From Cellulomonas sp. (GTDB taxonomy: Bacteria > Actinomycetota > Actinomycetes > Actinomycetales > Cellulomonadaceae), in assembly GCF_017744555.1 (NCBI RefSeq), contig NZ_JAGIBD010000015.1:19249-83248 (forward strand): a stretch of DNA of 64,000 nucleotides, given 5' to 3'. Positions 14,905-23,842 of this stretch are shown here, in pieces; positions within the stretch are counted from its first letter, which is position 1; each line of letters opens with the position of its first letter. The notes under the pieces are model-generated. The model worked only from the letters and a program-made list of their open reading frames with translations, was not told where the DNA came from and searched no databases. The translations under genes and the position numbers were made by a program.

Positions 14905-16785
14905 GTGTCCCCGATCCCGAGCGCCGCCGCCGCATCGCGCATCAGCCCTGCGGCCACCGCGCCCGAGCTGCTGCGCAACTTCTGCATCATCGCGCACATC
15001 GACCACGGCAAGTCGACGCTGGCCGACCGCATGCTCCAGCTCACCGGCGTCGTCGACGCGCGGGCCATGCGCGCCCAGTACCTCGACCGGATGGACATCG
15101 AGCGCGAGCGCGGCATCACGATCAAGTCGCAGGCCGTGCGCATGCCGTGGGGCGTGGACGGCAACGCGTACGCGCTCAACATGATTGACACGCCCGGGCA
15201 CGTCGACTTCACGTACGAGGTGTCCCGGTCGCTCGCCGCGTGCGAGGGCGCCGTGCTGCTCGTCGACGCCGCACAGGGGATCGAGGCGCAGACGCTCGCG
15301 AACCTGTACCTGGCGCTCGAGAACGACCTGACGATCATCCCGGTGCTCAACAAGATCGACCTGCCGGCCGCGCAGCCCGAGAAGTACGCGGAGGAGCTCG
15401 CGAAGCTCATCGGCGGAGAGCCCGAGGACTGCCTGCGGGTGTCCGGCAAGACGGGCGAGGGCGTCGAGGCGCTGCTCGACCGGATCGTCGAGCTCGTGCC
15501 GTCGCCCGTCGGCGACGCGGACGCGCCGGCCCGGGCGATGATCTTCGACTCCGTGTACGACACCTACCGCGGCGTCGTCACGTACGTCCGGGTCGTCGAC
15601 GGCAACCTCAACCCGCGCGAGCGCATCGCGATGATGTCGACGAAGGCCACCCACGAGCTGCTCGAGATCGGCGTGATCTCCCCCGAGCCGGTCCCGACCA
15701 AGGGCCTGGGCGTCGGCGAGGTCGGCTACCTCATCACGGGCGTGAAGGACGTGCGCCAGTCGAAGGTCGGCGACACCGTCACGAACGCGGCGAAGCCGGC
15801 CGCCGAGCCGCTCGGCGGGTACTCCGACCCCAAGCCGATGGTGTTCTCGGGCCTGTACCCGATCGACGGCTCCGACTACCCGATCCTGCGCGACGCCCTC
15901 GACAAGCTGAAGCTCAACGACGCCGCCCTGAACTACGAGCCGGAGACCTCGGTCGCCCTCGGGTTCGGCTTCCGCGTCGGGTTCCTCGGCCTGCTGCACC
16001 TCGAGATCATCCGCGAGCGGCTCGAGCGCGAGTTCGACCTCGCGCTGATCTCGACGGCCCCGAACGTCGTCTACGACGTCGACCTCGAGGACCGCACGAC
16101 GGTCCGCGTCACGAACCCGAGCGAATTCCCCGGCGGCAAGATCGGCGCGGTCCACGAGCCCGTCGTCAAGGCGACGATCCTGGCCCCGTCCGAGTTCATC
16201 GGCGCGATCATGGAGCTCTGCCAGACCAAGCGCGGCGACCTGCAGGGCATGGACTACCTGTCCGAGGACCGCGTCGAGATGCGCTACACGCTGCCGCTCG
16301 CCGAGATCGTGTTCGACTTCTTCGACCAGCTGAAGTCGAAGACGCGCGGCTACGCGAGCCTCGACTACGAGCCCATCGGCGACCAGGTCGCCGACCTCGT
16401 CAAGGTCGACATCCTGCTGCAGGGCGAGACGGTCGACGCGTTCAGCGCGATCGTGCACAAGGACAAGGCGTACGCCTACGGCGTGATGATGGCGACGAAG
16501 CTCAAGGAGCTCATCCCGCGCCAGCAGTTCGAGGTGCCGATCCAGGCCGCCATCGGCTCGCGGATCATCGCGCGCGAGACCATCCGCGCGATCCGCAAGG
16601 ACGTCCTCGCCAAGTGCTACGGCGGCGACATCACCCGCAAGCGCAAGCTCCTCGAGAAGCAGAAGGAGGGCAAGAAGCGCATGAAGACGATCGGCCGGGT
16701 CGACGTGCCGCAGGAGGCCTTCATCGCCGCGCTCTCGAGCGAGCCCGCGGGGTCGGCCGGCGGCAAGGACGCGAAGAAGAAGTGA
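14905..16785 (+). CDS. lepA: Elongation factor 4 (LepA) GTPase
   Basis: LepA is a ribosome-associated translational GTPase that acts on stalled or back-translocating ribosomes. The P-loop AHIDHGKST, switch regions [11 protein letters not shown] and DTPGHVDF, and NKID are all present near the N-terminus. The LepA-specific C-terminal domain ends in the lysine-rich [19 protein letters not shown]. The length, 626 residues, is slightly above the norm because of a short extension before [17 protein letters not shown]. The GTG at 14905 has GGGAG 9 nt upstream; an in-frame GTG at 14872 is the alternative. It overlaps hemW by 4 nt, a common bacterial pairing. Confidence 0.96.
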   Translation: MSPIPSAAAASRISPAATAPELLRNFCIIAHIDHGKSTLADRMLQLTGVVDARAMRAQYLDRMDIERERGITIKSQAVRMPWGVDGNAYALNMIDTPGHVDFTYEVSRSLAACEGAVLLVDAAQGIEAQTLANLYLALENDLTIIPVLNKIDLPAAQPEKYAEELAKLIGGEPEDCLRVSGKTGEGVEALLDRIVELVPSPVGDADAPARAMIFDSVYDTYRGVVTYVRVVDGNLNPRERIAMMSTKATHELLEIGVISPEPVPTKGLGVGEVGYLITGVKDVRQSKVGDTVTNAAKPAAEPLGGYSDPKPMVFSGLYPIDGSDYPILRDALDKLKLNDAALNYEPETSVALGFGFRVGFLGLLHLEIIRERLEREFDLALISTAPNVVYDVDLEDRTTVRVTNPSEFPGGKIGAVHEPVVKATILAPSEFIGAIMELCQTKRGDLQGMDYLSEDRVEMRYTLPLAEIVFDFFDQLKSKTRGYASLDYEPIGDQVADLVKVDILLQGETVDAFSAIVHKDKAYAYGVMMATKLKELIPRQQFEVPIQAAIGSRIIARETIRAIRKDVLAKCYGGDITRKRKLLEKQKEGKKRMKTIGRVDVPQEAFIAALSSEPAGSAGGKDAKKK

Positions 16786-18020
16786 GCCCCGCGCTCCCCG
16801 AGGGGGACGTGGCACCCGACGACGGTGCGCTGCCGGCATCGGCCGCCGTGGGTGCCGCCGGGCGCGCGTTCGGGGTGTACCTGCACGTGCCGTTCTGCAG
16901 GGTCCGGTGCGGGTACTGCGACTTCAACACGTACACCGCGACCGAGCTCGGCGGTGGCGCGTCGCAGGCGGCGTACGCGGACACCGCGCTGCGGGAGATC
17001 GAGCTGGCCGCGGGCGTGGTCGCCGACCTGCCGCCGCGTCCCGTCAGCACGGTGTTCGTCGGCGGCGGGACGCCGACCGTGCTGCCGGTGCCGGACCTCG
17101 CCCGCATGCTCGGCGGTGTGCGCGACGCGTGGGGGCTCGCGGACGGCGTCGAGGTGACCACGGAGGCCAACCCCGACTCGGTGACGCCCGAGTCGCTCGC
17201 GGCGCTCGCGGAGGCCGGCTTCACGCGCGTCTCGTTCGGCATGCAGTCCGCCGTCCCGCACGTGCTTGCGACGCTCGACCGCACGCACGACCCGCGGCGC
17301 ATCCCGGACGTCGTGCGCTGGGCCCGCGACGCCGGCCTCGCCGTGTCGCTGGACCTCATCTACGGCACGCCGGGGGAGTCGCTCGACGACTGGCGCACGT
17401 CGGTCGAGACCGCGCTCGCGACGGGCGTCGACCACGTCTCCGCGTACGCACTCGTCGTGGAGGCCGGCACGCGGATGGCCGTGCAGGTGCGCCGCGGCGA
17501 GCTCACGCTGCCCGACCAGGACGACCAGGCCGCGAAGTACGAGCTCGCCGACGACCTGCTCGCCGCCGCCGGCCTGCACTGGTACGAGGTCAGCAACTGG
17601 GCGCGGACCCCGGCCGACGAGTGCCGTCACAACCTCGCGTACTGGCGCGGGGACGACTGGTGGGGCGTCGGCCCCGGGGCGCACAGCCACGTCGGCGGGG
17701 TGCGGTGGTGGAACGTGAAGCACCCGCGCGCGTACGCCGACCGGCTCGCCCGTGGGCTGAGCCCGGCCGCCGGGCGGGAGGTCGTGGACGGCGAGTCGGC
17801 TGCGCTCGAGCGGCTCATGCTCGGTGTGCGGCTCGCGGAGGGGATGCCGCTGGACGAGCTGCCCGCACCGGCACGGACCTCCGTGGCCGGCCTCGTCGCC
17901 GACGGGCTCGTCGACGGCCCGGCCGCGCTGGGACGCACCGCCGACGGCGGTCGGCGCGTCGTCCTCACCCGGCGCGGCCGGCTCCTCGCCGACGCCGTGG
18001 TGCGGACCCTCGCGGCCTGA
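16782..18020 (+). CDS. hemW: HemW-type radical SAM protein (heme chaperone)
   Basis: HemW proteins resemble coproporphyrinogen III dehydrogenase but act as heme chaperones. The radical SAM cluster motif is [10 protein letters not shown] (C-x3-C-x2-C), preceded by [19 protein letters not shown], the SAM-binding strand [14 protein letters not shown] and the GTPGES stretch follow in order. The C-terminal HemN-like domain contains [37 protein letters not shown]. The start GTG at 16782 overlaps the lepA stop. At 412 residues it is of normal length for actinobacterial HemW. Confidence 0.93.
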   Translation: MSPALPEGDVAPDDGALPASAAVGAAGRAFGVYLHVPFCRVRCGYCDFNTYTATELGGGASQAAYADTALREIELAAGVVADLPPRPVSTVFVGGGTPTVLPVPDLARMLGGVRDAWGLADGVEVTTEANPDSVTPESLAALAEAGFTRVSFGMQSAVPHVLATLDRTHDPRRIPDVVRWARDAGLAVSLDLIYGTPGESLDDWRTSVETALATGVDHVSAYALVVEAGTRMAVQVRRGELTLPDQDDQAAKYELADDLLAAAGLHWYEVSNWARTPADECRHNLAYWRGDDWWGVGPGAHSHVGGVRWWNVKHPRAYADRLARGLSPAAGREVVDGESAALERLMLGVRLAEGMPLDELPAPARTSVAGLVADGLVDGPAALGRTADGGRRVVLTRRGRLLADAVVRTLAA

Positions 18021-18044
18021 CGCCGGCTCACCGCCCCGTGCGGG

Positions 18045-18425
18045 TCAGCGCACCAGCTCGAGCGAGAACGGGTAGCGGTACGAGCCGCCCCGCTGGACGG
18101 CGAGCGCCGCGAGGATCGACAGCACGAGGCTGATGATGGAGAGCGCGATGAACGCGATCCAGCCGATGATGCCGATGCCCGGCAGCGCCTGGACGATCCT
18201 GCAGGCCACCAGGCCGATCAGCACGGTGATCTGGAAGTTCAGCGCGACGCGTCCGTTCTCGGCGGCGACCCCGCCGCGCTCGCGGTACACCAGCCAGACG
18301 ACGAGCGCCGCGACCCAGCCGACCCAGAAGTACGCGAGGATCCCGCCGAGGTGGGCGACCATCGCCCACGTGCGCTGGTCGGTCGCCTCGGACGGGCGGT
18401 GCACCGGCGGGTACTCGTTCGACAT
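18045..18425 (-). CDS. DUF4870 family small membrane protein
   Basis: This 126-residue protein has the DUF4870 pattern: a polar N-terminus with DQRTWAMVAHLGGI, a membrane segment (LAYFWVGWVAALVVWLVY), the conserved ERGGVAAENGRVALNFQITV motif, and a second long hydrophobic region of one or two segments (IIGWIAFIALSIISLVLSILAAL). The function is unknown. The ATG at 18425 is preceded on the minus strand by a GAGGAG Shine-Dalgarno sequence. It is divergent from the proline-rich membrane protein gene. Confidence 0.85.
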   Translation of the reverse strand: MSNEYPPVHRPSEATDQRTWAMVAHLGGILAYFWVGWVAALVVWLVYRERGGVAAENGRVALNFQITVLIGLVACRIVQALPGIGIIGWIAFIALSIISLVLSILAALAVQRGGSYRYPFSLELVR

Positions 18426-18700
18426 CGGGTGACTCCTCGGTGTGCGTCGCGTGCCGCGGTGGCCCGCGGCCTGGGAGCCTATCGACGGTTCGTCGCGCCC
18501 GCGCCCCGTTCCGACCGTGCGACCTGCGGCCCTGCGTCACCGGTCCCCGCGGCGGTGTCCGGTATGCCCCGGCGGCGAGGTTCCTTGACACGGCATCGCG
18601 GCTTCGGTTCGGTTGTGCGCAGGAACGTCCGGGCGGGGCAGTCGGGACCTCCGAGCACAGACCCGTCCGGCACGACCAGGCATGGCCTCGAAGGAGACGC
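18426..18700. other. 275-nt divergent intergenic region
   Basis: It lies between the divergent DUF4870 and proline-rich membrane protein genes. On the plus strand a clean TTGACA (18585-18590) is followed after 17 bp by a weak TTCGGT. If used, it would give a leader of about 80 nt for the downstream gene, which has an AAGGAG Shine-Dalgarno sequence at 18691-18696. I see no other gene here. Confidence 0.4.
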
Positions 18701-19810
18701 ATGACCGAGAACCCCGGCGGCACGCCGCCGCGCGACGACGAGCCCGACGCGGCGGCCGCACCGCCGCCGCCCGAGCCGCCCCGGCCCCCCGTGCCGGACG
18801 AGCCCGAGGTCCCCGGCGCCGTGCCTCCTGGCGCGGACGTCCCGCCGCCACCCGCACCGCCCACGCCTCCGGTCGCGCCGCCGCCTCCTGCGCAGGCGCC
18901 GCCCGTCTACCCGCCCGCAGGTGGGCCGCAGTACCCGCCCGCAGGCGGCCCGCAGTACCCGCCCGCAGGTGGCGCGTACCCGCCGCCCGCAGGTGGCGGC
19001 TACCCGCCACCGCCTCCGGCAGGCGGCTACCCGCCGCCCCCGGCCGCCGGCTACGGGGGGCCGGGCACCAGCCAGTACCCGCCGCCGCCTCCCGGCCAGT
19101 ACGGGCCGCCGGCCGGTGGCTACCCGCCGCCGAGCGCCGCGACCCCGCTGGGCGAGGCGCTGTCGTACGGCTGGAACAAGTTCACGCAGAACGGCGGCAC
19201 CTTCATCGGGGCCGGCCTGCTCTGGATCCTCGGCGCCGGTGTCGTCGGCTTCCTGCTGTCGCTGATCTTCGGCGGGTTCGCGTCGCTGTTCGACAACGGG
19301 CGCGGGTACGGGGGCTTCAACCTCGGGTGGATCGTCCTCGTGGCGTTGTGGTCGCTGCTCGGGTTCGTCGTGGAGGCCGTGTTCATCCGGGCGGCGCTGC
19401 GCGTCACCTACGGGCGGCCGATCTCGCTGAGGGACTTCTTCGACTTCTCCGACCTCGGCCCGGTCGTCCTCGCTGCGCTGCTGCTGGCCGCGATCAACCT
19501 CGTGGTCGGGCTCGTGTCGTGGATCCCGCTGATCGGCTGGCTCATCGCGGTCGCGGTGAACTTCTTCCTGTTCTTCACGCTGTTCTTCGTGATCGACAAG
19601 AAGCTCCAGCCGACCGACGCGATCCGGGCGAGCGTCGACCTGATCCGCGCGAACCTCGCGGCCACGGTCCTGTTCGTGCTGGTCTCGTACCTGATCATCG
19701 CCGCGGGCTTCGCGGTGTGCTTCGTCGGTCTGTTCGTCGCGCTCCCGGTCGTGCTCCTGGCGAGCGCCTACTTCTACCGGCGGCTGCTGGGCGAACCGAT
19801 CGCGCCCTGA
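18701..19810 (+). CDS. Membrane protein with proline-rich YPPAGG N-terminal domain
   Basis: The 369-residue protein has two parts. Residues 1-150 are disordered and Pro/Gly-rich, with tandem YPPAGGPQ, YPPAGG and YPPPPPAGG repeats. Residues 155-365 form a membrane domain with about six hydrophobic segments, beginning LGEALSYGWNKFTQNGGTFIGAGLLWILG, typical of glycerophosphoryl-diester-phosphodiesterase-type or DUF975-like membrane domains. Proline-rich cytoplasmic extensions of this sort are common on actinobacterial membrane proteins. The function is unknown. The ATG at 18701 follows a good AAGGAG. A terminator lies between its stop and the convergent DUF3097 gene. Confidence 0.8.
   Translation: MTENPGGTPPRDDEPDAAAAPPPPEPPRPPVPDEPEVPGAVPPGADVPPPPAPPTPPVAPPPPAQAPPVYPPAGGPQYPPAGGPQYPPAGGAYPPPAGGGYPPPPPAGGYPPPPAAGYGGPGTSQYPPPPPGQYGPPAGGYPPPSAATPLGEALSYGWNKFTQNGGTFIGAGLLWILGAGVVGFLLSLIFGGFASLFDNGRGYGGFNLGWIVLVALWSLLGFVVEAVFIRAALRVTYGRPISLRDFFDFSDLGPVVLAALLLAAINLVVGLVSWIPLIGWLIAVAVNFFLFFTLFFVIDKKLQPTDAIRASVDLIRANLAATVLFVLVSYLIIAAGFAVCFVGLFVALPVVLLASAYFYRRLLGEPIAP
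18909..19035 (+). repeat. Tandem repeats encoding YPPAGG units
   Basis: Imperfect 24-27 nt units encoding YPPAGGPQ and YPPPPPAGG occur in tandem, the first three nearly identical in DNA sequence. Such repeats can expand or contract by slippage. Confidence 0.7.
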
Positions 19811-19820
19811 CGTGCCAGAC

Positions 19821-19859
19821 CGAGGCGGCCGTCGCGGGGTTCCCGCGGCGGCCGCCTCG
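19821..19859. terminator. Terminator between convergent genes
   Basis: Arms 19821-19831 and 19849-19859 pair perfectly over 11 bp (CGAGGCGGCCG), and an inner CGCGGG/CCCGCG extends the stem. It sits between the membrane protein gene and the convergent DUF3097 gene. Confidence 0.7.
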
Positions 19860-20717
19860 TCATGCGGTGACGAAGTCGATGAGCTCCTCGACGCGGCCCA
19901 GCAGGCTGGGCTCGAGGTCGGCGTAGCTGCGGACGGTGCCGAGGATCCGCTTCCAGGCGTGCGCGACGTCGGCCTGGTCCGCGGCGGGCCAGCCCAGCTC
20001 GCGCAGGATGCCGTGCTTCCACTCGGTGCCGCGCTCGATCGTCGGCCACGCGGCGAGGCCGACGCGTTCGGGCCGGACGGCCTGCCACACGTCGACGTAG
20101 GGGTGCCCGAGCACCAGGACGGAGCCGGCAGGCGCCGCGCGCACGGCGTCGGCGGCGATCCGGCTCTCCTTGGACCCGGCGACGAGGTGGTCGACGAGCA
20201 CGCCGACGCGCCGGCCCGGACCGGGGGCGAACTCACGGATCGCGTCGGGCAGGTTGTCGACGCCGTCGAGCAGCTCGACGACGACGCCCTCGAGGCGCAG
20301 GTCGTCGCCCCACACCTTCTCGACGAGCTCGGCGTCGTGGCGCCCCTCGACCCAGATGCGGCTGCCGCGGGCGACCCGGGCCTTCGCGTCGTGCACCGCG
20401 ACGGACCCGGACGCGGTCCGCGTGGGCCGGGCCGGTGCGGTGGCACGCACGGGGGCCGTGAGCGCGACGGGTTCGCCGTCGACCCAGAACCCGGGTCCGA
20501 GCGGGAACGTCCGGGTGCGGCCGCGTCGGTCCTCGAGCACGACGACGTGCATGCCGCCCGACTTCTCGACGCGCACGACCGCGCCCACCCACCCGGTCGT
20601 GACCTCCTCGACCACGAGCCCGGTCTCCGCGGGCTGCGGGCGCGAGGTGCGAGCAGGGCGGTGGTGGGAGGAGCCGGAGCCCCCGAGCACGTCCGAGCCG
20701 TAGCGGTCCTGAGTCAC
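19860..20717 (-). CDS. DUF3097 family protein
   Basis: The 285-residue protein matches the actinobacterial DUF3097 family. Residues about 35-75 form a small beta domain (GAVVRVEKSGGMHVVVLEDRRGR). The second half, from about residue 115, carries WVEGRHDAELVEKVWGDDL, VVELLDGVDNL and RVGVLVDHLVAGSKESRIA. These conserved acidic positions (EGRHD, DGVDNL, VDHL) are arranged like those of a TOPRIM fold, suggesting a nucleic-acid or nucleotide enzyme; this is my inference. It is divergent from the hrcA operon, a frequent neighbourhood for DUF3097. The GTG start at 20717 lies 6 nt after TAGAGT, consistent with leaderless transcription. Confidence 0.85.
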   Translation of the reverse strand: MTQDRYGSDVLGGSGSSHHRPARTSRPQPAETGLVVEEVTTGWVGAVVRVEKSGGMHVVVLEDRRGRTRTFPLGPGFWVDGEPVALTAPVRATAPARPTRTASGSVAVHDAKARVARGSRIWVEGRHDAELVEKVWGDDLRLEGVVVELLDGVDNLPDAIREFAPGPGRRVGVLVDHLVAGSKESRIAADAVRAAPAGSVLVLGHPYVDVWQAVRPERVGLAAWPTIERGTEWKHGILRELGWPAADQADVAHAWKRILGTVRSYADLEPSLLGRVEELIDFVTA

Positions 20718-20723
20718 GCGGGC

Positions 20724-20729
20724 ACTCTA
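20724..20729 (-). promoter_or_regulatory. -10 box TAGAGT for DUF3097
   Basis: On the minus strand TAGAGT lies 6 nt before the GTG at 20717, with no Shine-Dalgarno sequence. Confidence 0.5.
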
Positions 20730-20779
20730 GAGGGACGCGGGGCCGACCGCTCCGGGCTCGCCCGGCGCCCGGCGTAGGA

Positions 20780-20806
20780 TTGGCACTCGTCCCGGGGGAG
20801 TGCTAC
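20780..20806 (+). promoter_or_regulatory. CIRCE operator of hrcA
   Basis: TTGGCACTC, nine bases, then GAGTGCTAC matches the CIRCE consensus TTAGCACTC-N9-GAGTGCTAA at 16 of 18 positions. It lies 34 nt upstream of the hrcA ATG. HrcA binds CIRCE, so the hrcA-dnaJ operon is predicted to be autorepressed and heat-induced. Confidence 0.93.
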
Positions 20807-20840
20807 CCCGGAGGGCAGGACCCGGCGTGAGGGAGGCGAG

Positions 20841-21866
20841 ATGAGCGAGGACCGTCGGCTGGACGTGCTGCGGGCGATCGTCGAGGACTACGTCGCCACC
20901 CGCGAGCCTGTCGGCTCGCGTGCGCTCGTCGAACGGCACGCGCTCGGCGTCTCGCCGGCGACGATCCGCAACGACATGGCCGCGCTCGAGGAGTCCGGGT
21001 ACATCGCGCAGCCGCACACGTCGGCCGGGCGCGTGCCGACCGACAAGGGCTACCGGCTGTTCGTGGACCGCCTGACGACCGTCAAGCCCATGTCGGTCCC
21101 GGAGCGGCGCGCGATCGGCGCGTTCCTCGAGGAGGCGCAGGACCTCGACGACGTCGTCGACCGCGCCGTGCGTCTCATCGCACAGCTCACGCAGCAGGTC
21201 GCCGTCGTGCAGTACCCGTCGCTGCGACGTTCCGCGCTCCGCCACGTCGAGCTCGTCCCCGTCGGTGTGCGGCACCTGCTGGTCGTGCTCATCACCGACA
21301 CCGGGCGCGTCGAGCAGCGCACGCTCGAGCTCGGCGCGGACCTCGACGAGGTCGTCGTCGGCCAGCTGCGTGCGCGGCTCAACGTGAGCGCCGCGGGCCG
21401 TCGGCTCTCGGAGCTGCCCGTCGCGCTCGCCGAGCTGGCGGACGCGTTCGGTCCGGCGGACGCGCCGCTCGTCGAGGCCGTGGTCGGGGTCGTCGAGGAG
21501 ACGCTCGCGCAGGAGAGCGAGGAGCGCGTGGTCCTGGCCGGCACCGCTCACCTCGCGCGCGGCGGCGCCGTCGACTTCGCCGGCAGCATCGGGCCCGTGC
21601 TCGAGGCGCTCGAGGAGCAGGTCGTGCTGCTGCGCCTGCTGTCCGAGATGGCCGAGGACAACGCGAGCGTCGCGGTGCGCATCGGCCGCGAGACGCAGCA
21701 CGAGGGCCTCCTCGAGACGAGCTTCATCACGAGCGGCTACGGCGACGAGAACGGCACGTCCGTCGCCCGGGTCGGCTCGATCGGCCCGCTGCGCATGGAC
21801 TACCCGGGCACGATGTCCGCGGTCCGCGCGGTCGCCCGGTACCTCACCCGGATCCTCGCGGGGTAG
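20841..21866 (+). CDS. hrcA: Heat-inducible transcription repressor HrcA
   Basis: HrcA represses class I heat-shock genes by binding CIRCE. The N-terminal winged helix reads [52 protein letters not shown], followed by the conserved [18 protein letters not shown]. The C-terminal GAF-like part ends with [24 protein letters not shown]. The length, 341 residues, is normal. The ATG at 20841 is preceded by GGGAGG. It heads the hrcA-dnaJ-rsmE unit; dnaK and grpE are not in the window, the usual actinobacterial arrangement for dnaJ2. Confidence 0.97.
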   Translation: MSEDRRLDVLRAIVEDYVATREPVGSRALVERHALGVSPATIRNDMAALEESGYIAQPHTSAGRVPTDKGYRLFVDRLTTVKPMSVPERRAIGAFLEEAQDLDDVVDRAVRLIAQLTQQVAVVQYPSLRRSALRHVELVPVGVRHLLVVLITDTGRVEQRTLELGADLDEVVVGQLRARLNVSAAGRRLSELPVALAELADAFGPADAPLVEAVVGVVEETLAQESEERVVLAGTAHLARGGAVDFAGSIGPVLEALEEQVVLLRLLSEMAEDNASVAVRIGRETQHEGLLETSFITSGYGDENGTSVARVGSIGPLRMDYPGTMSAVRAVARYLTRILAG

Positions 21867-21942
21867 CTCCCCGTGCCCGACATCCCCCCGACGCACCCGT
21901 CCTCACCGCACGCCTGAGCGCAGGAAGCGAGCACAGCCTCAC

Positions 21943-23070
21943 GTGACCGACTACTACGAGATCCTCGGGGTCCCGCGCGACGCCACGCCCGAGCAGATCA
22001 AGAAGGCGTACCGCAAGCTCGCCCGGGAGCACCACCCGGACGTCGCGGGCGAGGACGCCGCCTCGGAGGACCGCTTCAAGGACGTGTCGCGCGCGTACGA
22101 CGTGCTCGGCAACCCGGAGAAGCGGCGCGCCTACGACATGGGCGCCGACCCGGCGTCGCCCGGCGGCGGCATGGGCGGCGGCTTCGGCTTCCAGGACATC
22201 TTCGAGACGTTCTTCGGCGCCGCGACCGGTGCGACCGCGCAGCGCGGCCCGATCCCGCGGGCACGCCGCGGGCAGGACGCCCTCGTCCGCCTCGACCTGG
22301 ACCTCGCGGAGGTGACGTTCGGGGCGCACCGCGAGGTGCCCGTCGACACGGCCGTGCTCTGCCCGACGTGCGGCGGCTCGTGCTGCCGTCCGGGGACCGC
22401 GCCGCTCACGTGCGAGGTGTGCCACGGGCGCGGCTCGGTGCAGCGGGTCGCCCGCTCGTTCCTCGGCCAGGTCATGACGACGCAGCCGTGCGCCGCGTGC
22501 CACGGGTTCGGCACCGTGATCCCCGAGCCGTGCCCGGAGTGCTCGGGCGAGGGCCGGGTCCGCTCGCGCCGGACGCTCAGCGTCGACGTGCCGGCCGGTG
22601 TCGACACGGGCACGCGCATCAAGCTCACGGCGCAGGGCGAGGTCGGCCCGGCGGGCGGCCCGGCGGGTGACGTGTACCTCGAGGTGCGCGAGCGCAAGCA
22701 CGACACGTTCGTGCGCCGCGGCGACGACCTGCACGCCACGATCGAGGTGCCGATGACGGCCGCCGCGCTCGGCACGCTCCTCACGCTGGACACCCTCGAC
22801 GGTGAGCGCGAGGTCGACCTGCGTCCCGGCACGCAGCCCGCCCAGGTCGTCACGCTCAAGGGGCTCGGCGTCGGCCACCTGCACGCGTCCGGCCGCGGCG
22901 ACCTGCACGTGCACGTCGACGTCCAGGTGCCGACCGCGCTCGACGACGAGCAGACGGAGCTGCTGCGCAAGCTCGCGTCGCTGCGGGGCGAGGAGCGACC
23001 CGAGTCGCGGCTCGCGACCGCGAGCTCCGGGGTGTTCTCGAAGCTGCGCGACAAGCTCGCCGGACGCTGA
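21943..23070 (+). CDS. dnaJ: Chaperone DnaJ (DnaJ2 type)
   Basis: DnaJ stimulates DnaK ATPase and delivers unfolded clients. The J domain (residues 1-65) contains the HPD motif in AREHHPDVAG. A short Gly/Phe region (PGGGMGGGFGF) follows, then the zinc-binding domain with four CxxC elements: CPTCGGSC, CEVCHGRG, CAACHGFG and CPECSGEG. The C-terminal substrate-binding domains and dimerisation region complete 375 residues. The downstream position after hrcA marks it as DnaJ2. The GTG start at 21943 follows an AGGAAG-like site. rsmE begins 3 nt after the stop. Confidence 0.96.
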   Translation: MTDYYEILGVPRDATPEQIKKAYRKLAREHHPDVAGEDAASEDRFKDVSRAYDVLGNPEKRRAYDMGADPASPGGGMGGGFGFQDIFETFFGAATGATAQRGPIPRARRGQDALVRLDLDLAEVTFGAHREVPVDTAVLCPTCGGSCCRPGTAPLTCEVCHGRGSVQRVARSFLGQVMTTQPCAACHGFGTVIPEPCPECSGEGRVRSRRTLSVDVPAGVDTGTRIKLTAQGEVGPAGGPAGDVYLEVRERKHDTFVRRGDDLHATIEVPMTAAALGTLLTLDTLDGEREVDLRPGTQPAQVVTLKGLGVGHLHASGRGDLHVHVDVQVPTALDDEQTELLRKLASLRGEERPESRLATASSGVFSKLRDKLAGR

Positions 23071-23072
23071 GG

Positions 23073-23837
23073 GTGAGCGCACCGGTCTTCCTCGCGGAAC
23101 CCGGCACGTTCGCCGCGGTCGTCGCGGGCGGCACGTACCTGCTCGACGGCGCCGAGGGGCGGCACGCCGGCGTGGTGCAGCGTCGCAGCCCGGGCGAGCG
23201 GGTCGACGTGGTCGACGGCCGGGGCGTGCGCCTCGTCGGCACGGTGGCGTCCGTGGGCGCCGACGGCGTGGTGCTCGACGTCCTGGACGTGCTCGTCGAG
23301 CCCGCCCCCGACGTGGCGCTCGTGCTCGTGCAGGCGCTCGCGAAGGGCGACCGGGACGAGATGGCGATCGAGGCGGCGACCGAGGTCGGCGCGGACGCCG
23401 TCGTGCCCTGGCAGGCCGAGAGGTCGATCGTCGTCTGGCGCGGCGACCGGGCTGCGAAGAGCCGCGCGCGCTGGCTCGGCACCGTGAAGGCGGCCGCGAA
23501 GCAGGCGCGCCGCGCGCGGGTGCCCGAGGTCGGCACGGCGCTCGACACCCGCGCGCTCGCTGAACGCGTGCGCGCGGTCGTGGGCGCCGGGGGAGTCGCG
23601 CTCGTGATGCACGAGGAGGCAGCCGCGCCGATCGCCGACGTGGCGCTCCCCTCGGCGGCCGGCACCGAGTGCCTCGTGGTGGTCGGTCCCGAGGGCGGGA
23701 TCGGCGACGCCGAGCTCGCGAGGCTGACGGACGCGGGTGCGCAGGCGGTGCGGCTCGGACCGCACGTGCTGCGGACGTCCACGGCCGGTCCGGTGGCGCT
23801 CGCGATCCTCGCGCAGCGGCTCGGCCGCTGGTCCTGA
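23073..23837 (+). CDS. rsmE: 16S rRNA (uracil-1498-N3)-methyltransferase RsmE
   Basis: RsmE methylates U1498 of 16S rRNA at the decoding site. The 254-residue protein has an N-terminal PUA-like domain (HAGVVQRRSPGERVDVVDGRG) and a C-terminal SPOUT methyltransferase domain. The knot motifs are VVVGPEGGIGDAEL and RLGPHVLRTSTAGPVAL, which bind S-adenosylmethionine. The conserved EAATEVGADAVVPWQAERSIV is also present. It is cotranscribed with hrcA and dnaJ, as in many actinobacteria and firmicutes. Its stop lies 5 nt from the convergent ppdK stop. Confidence 0.95.
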   Translation: MSAPVFLAEPGTFAAVVAGGTYLLDGAEGRHAGVVQRRSPGERVDVVDGRGVRLVGTVASVGADGVVLDVLDVLVEPAPDVALVLVQALAKGDRDEMAIEAATEVGADAVVPWQAERSIVVWRGDRAAKSRARWLGTVKAAAKQARRARVPEVGTALDTRALAERVRAVVGAGGVALVMHEEAAAPIADVALPSAAGTECLVVVGPEGGIGDAELARLTDAGAQAVRLGPHVLRTSTAGPVALAILAQRLGRWS

Positions 23838-23842
23838 CCGGC

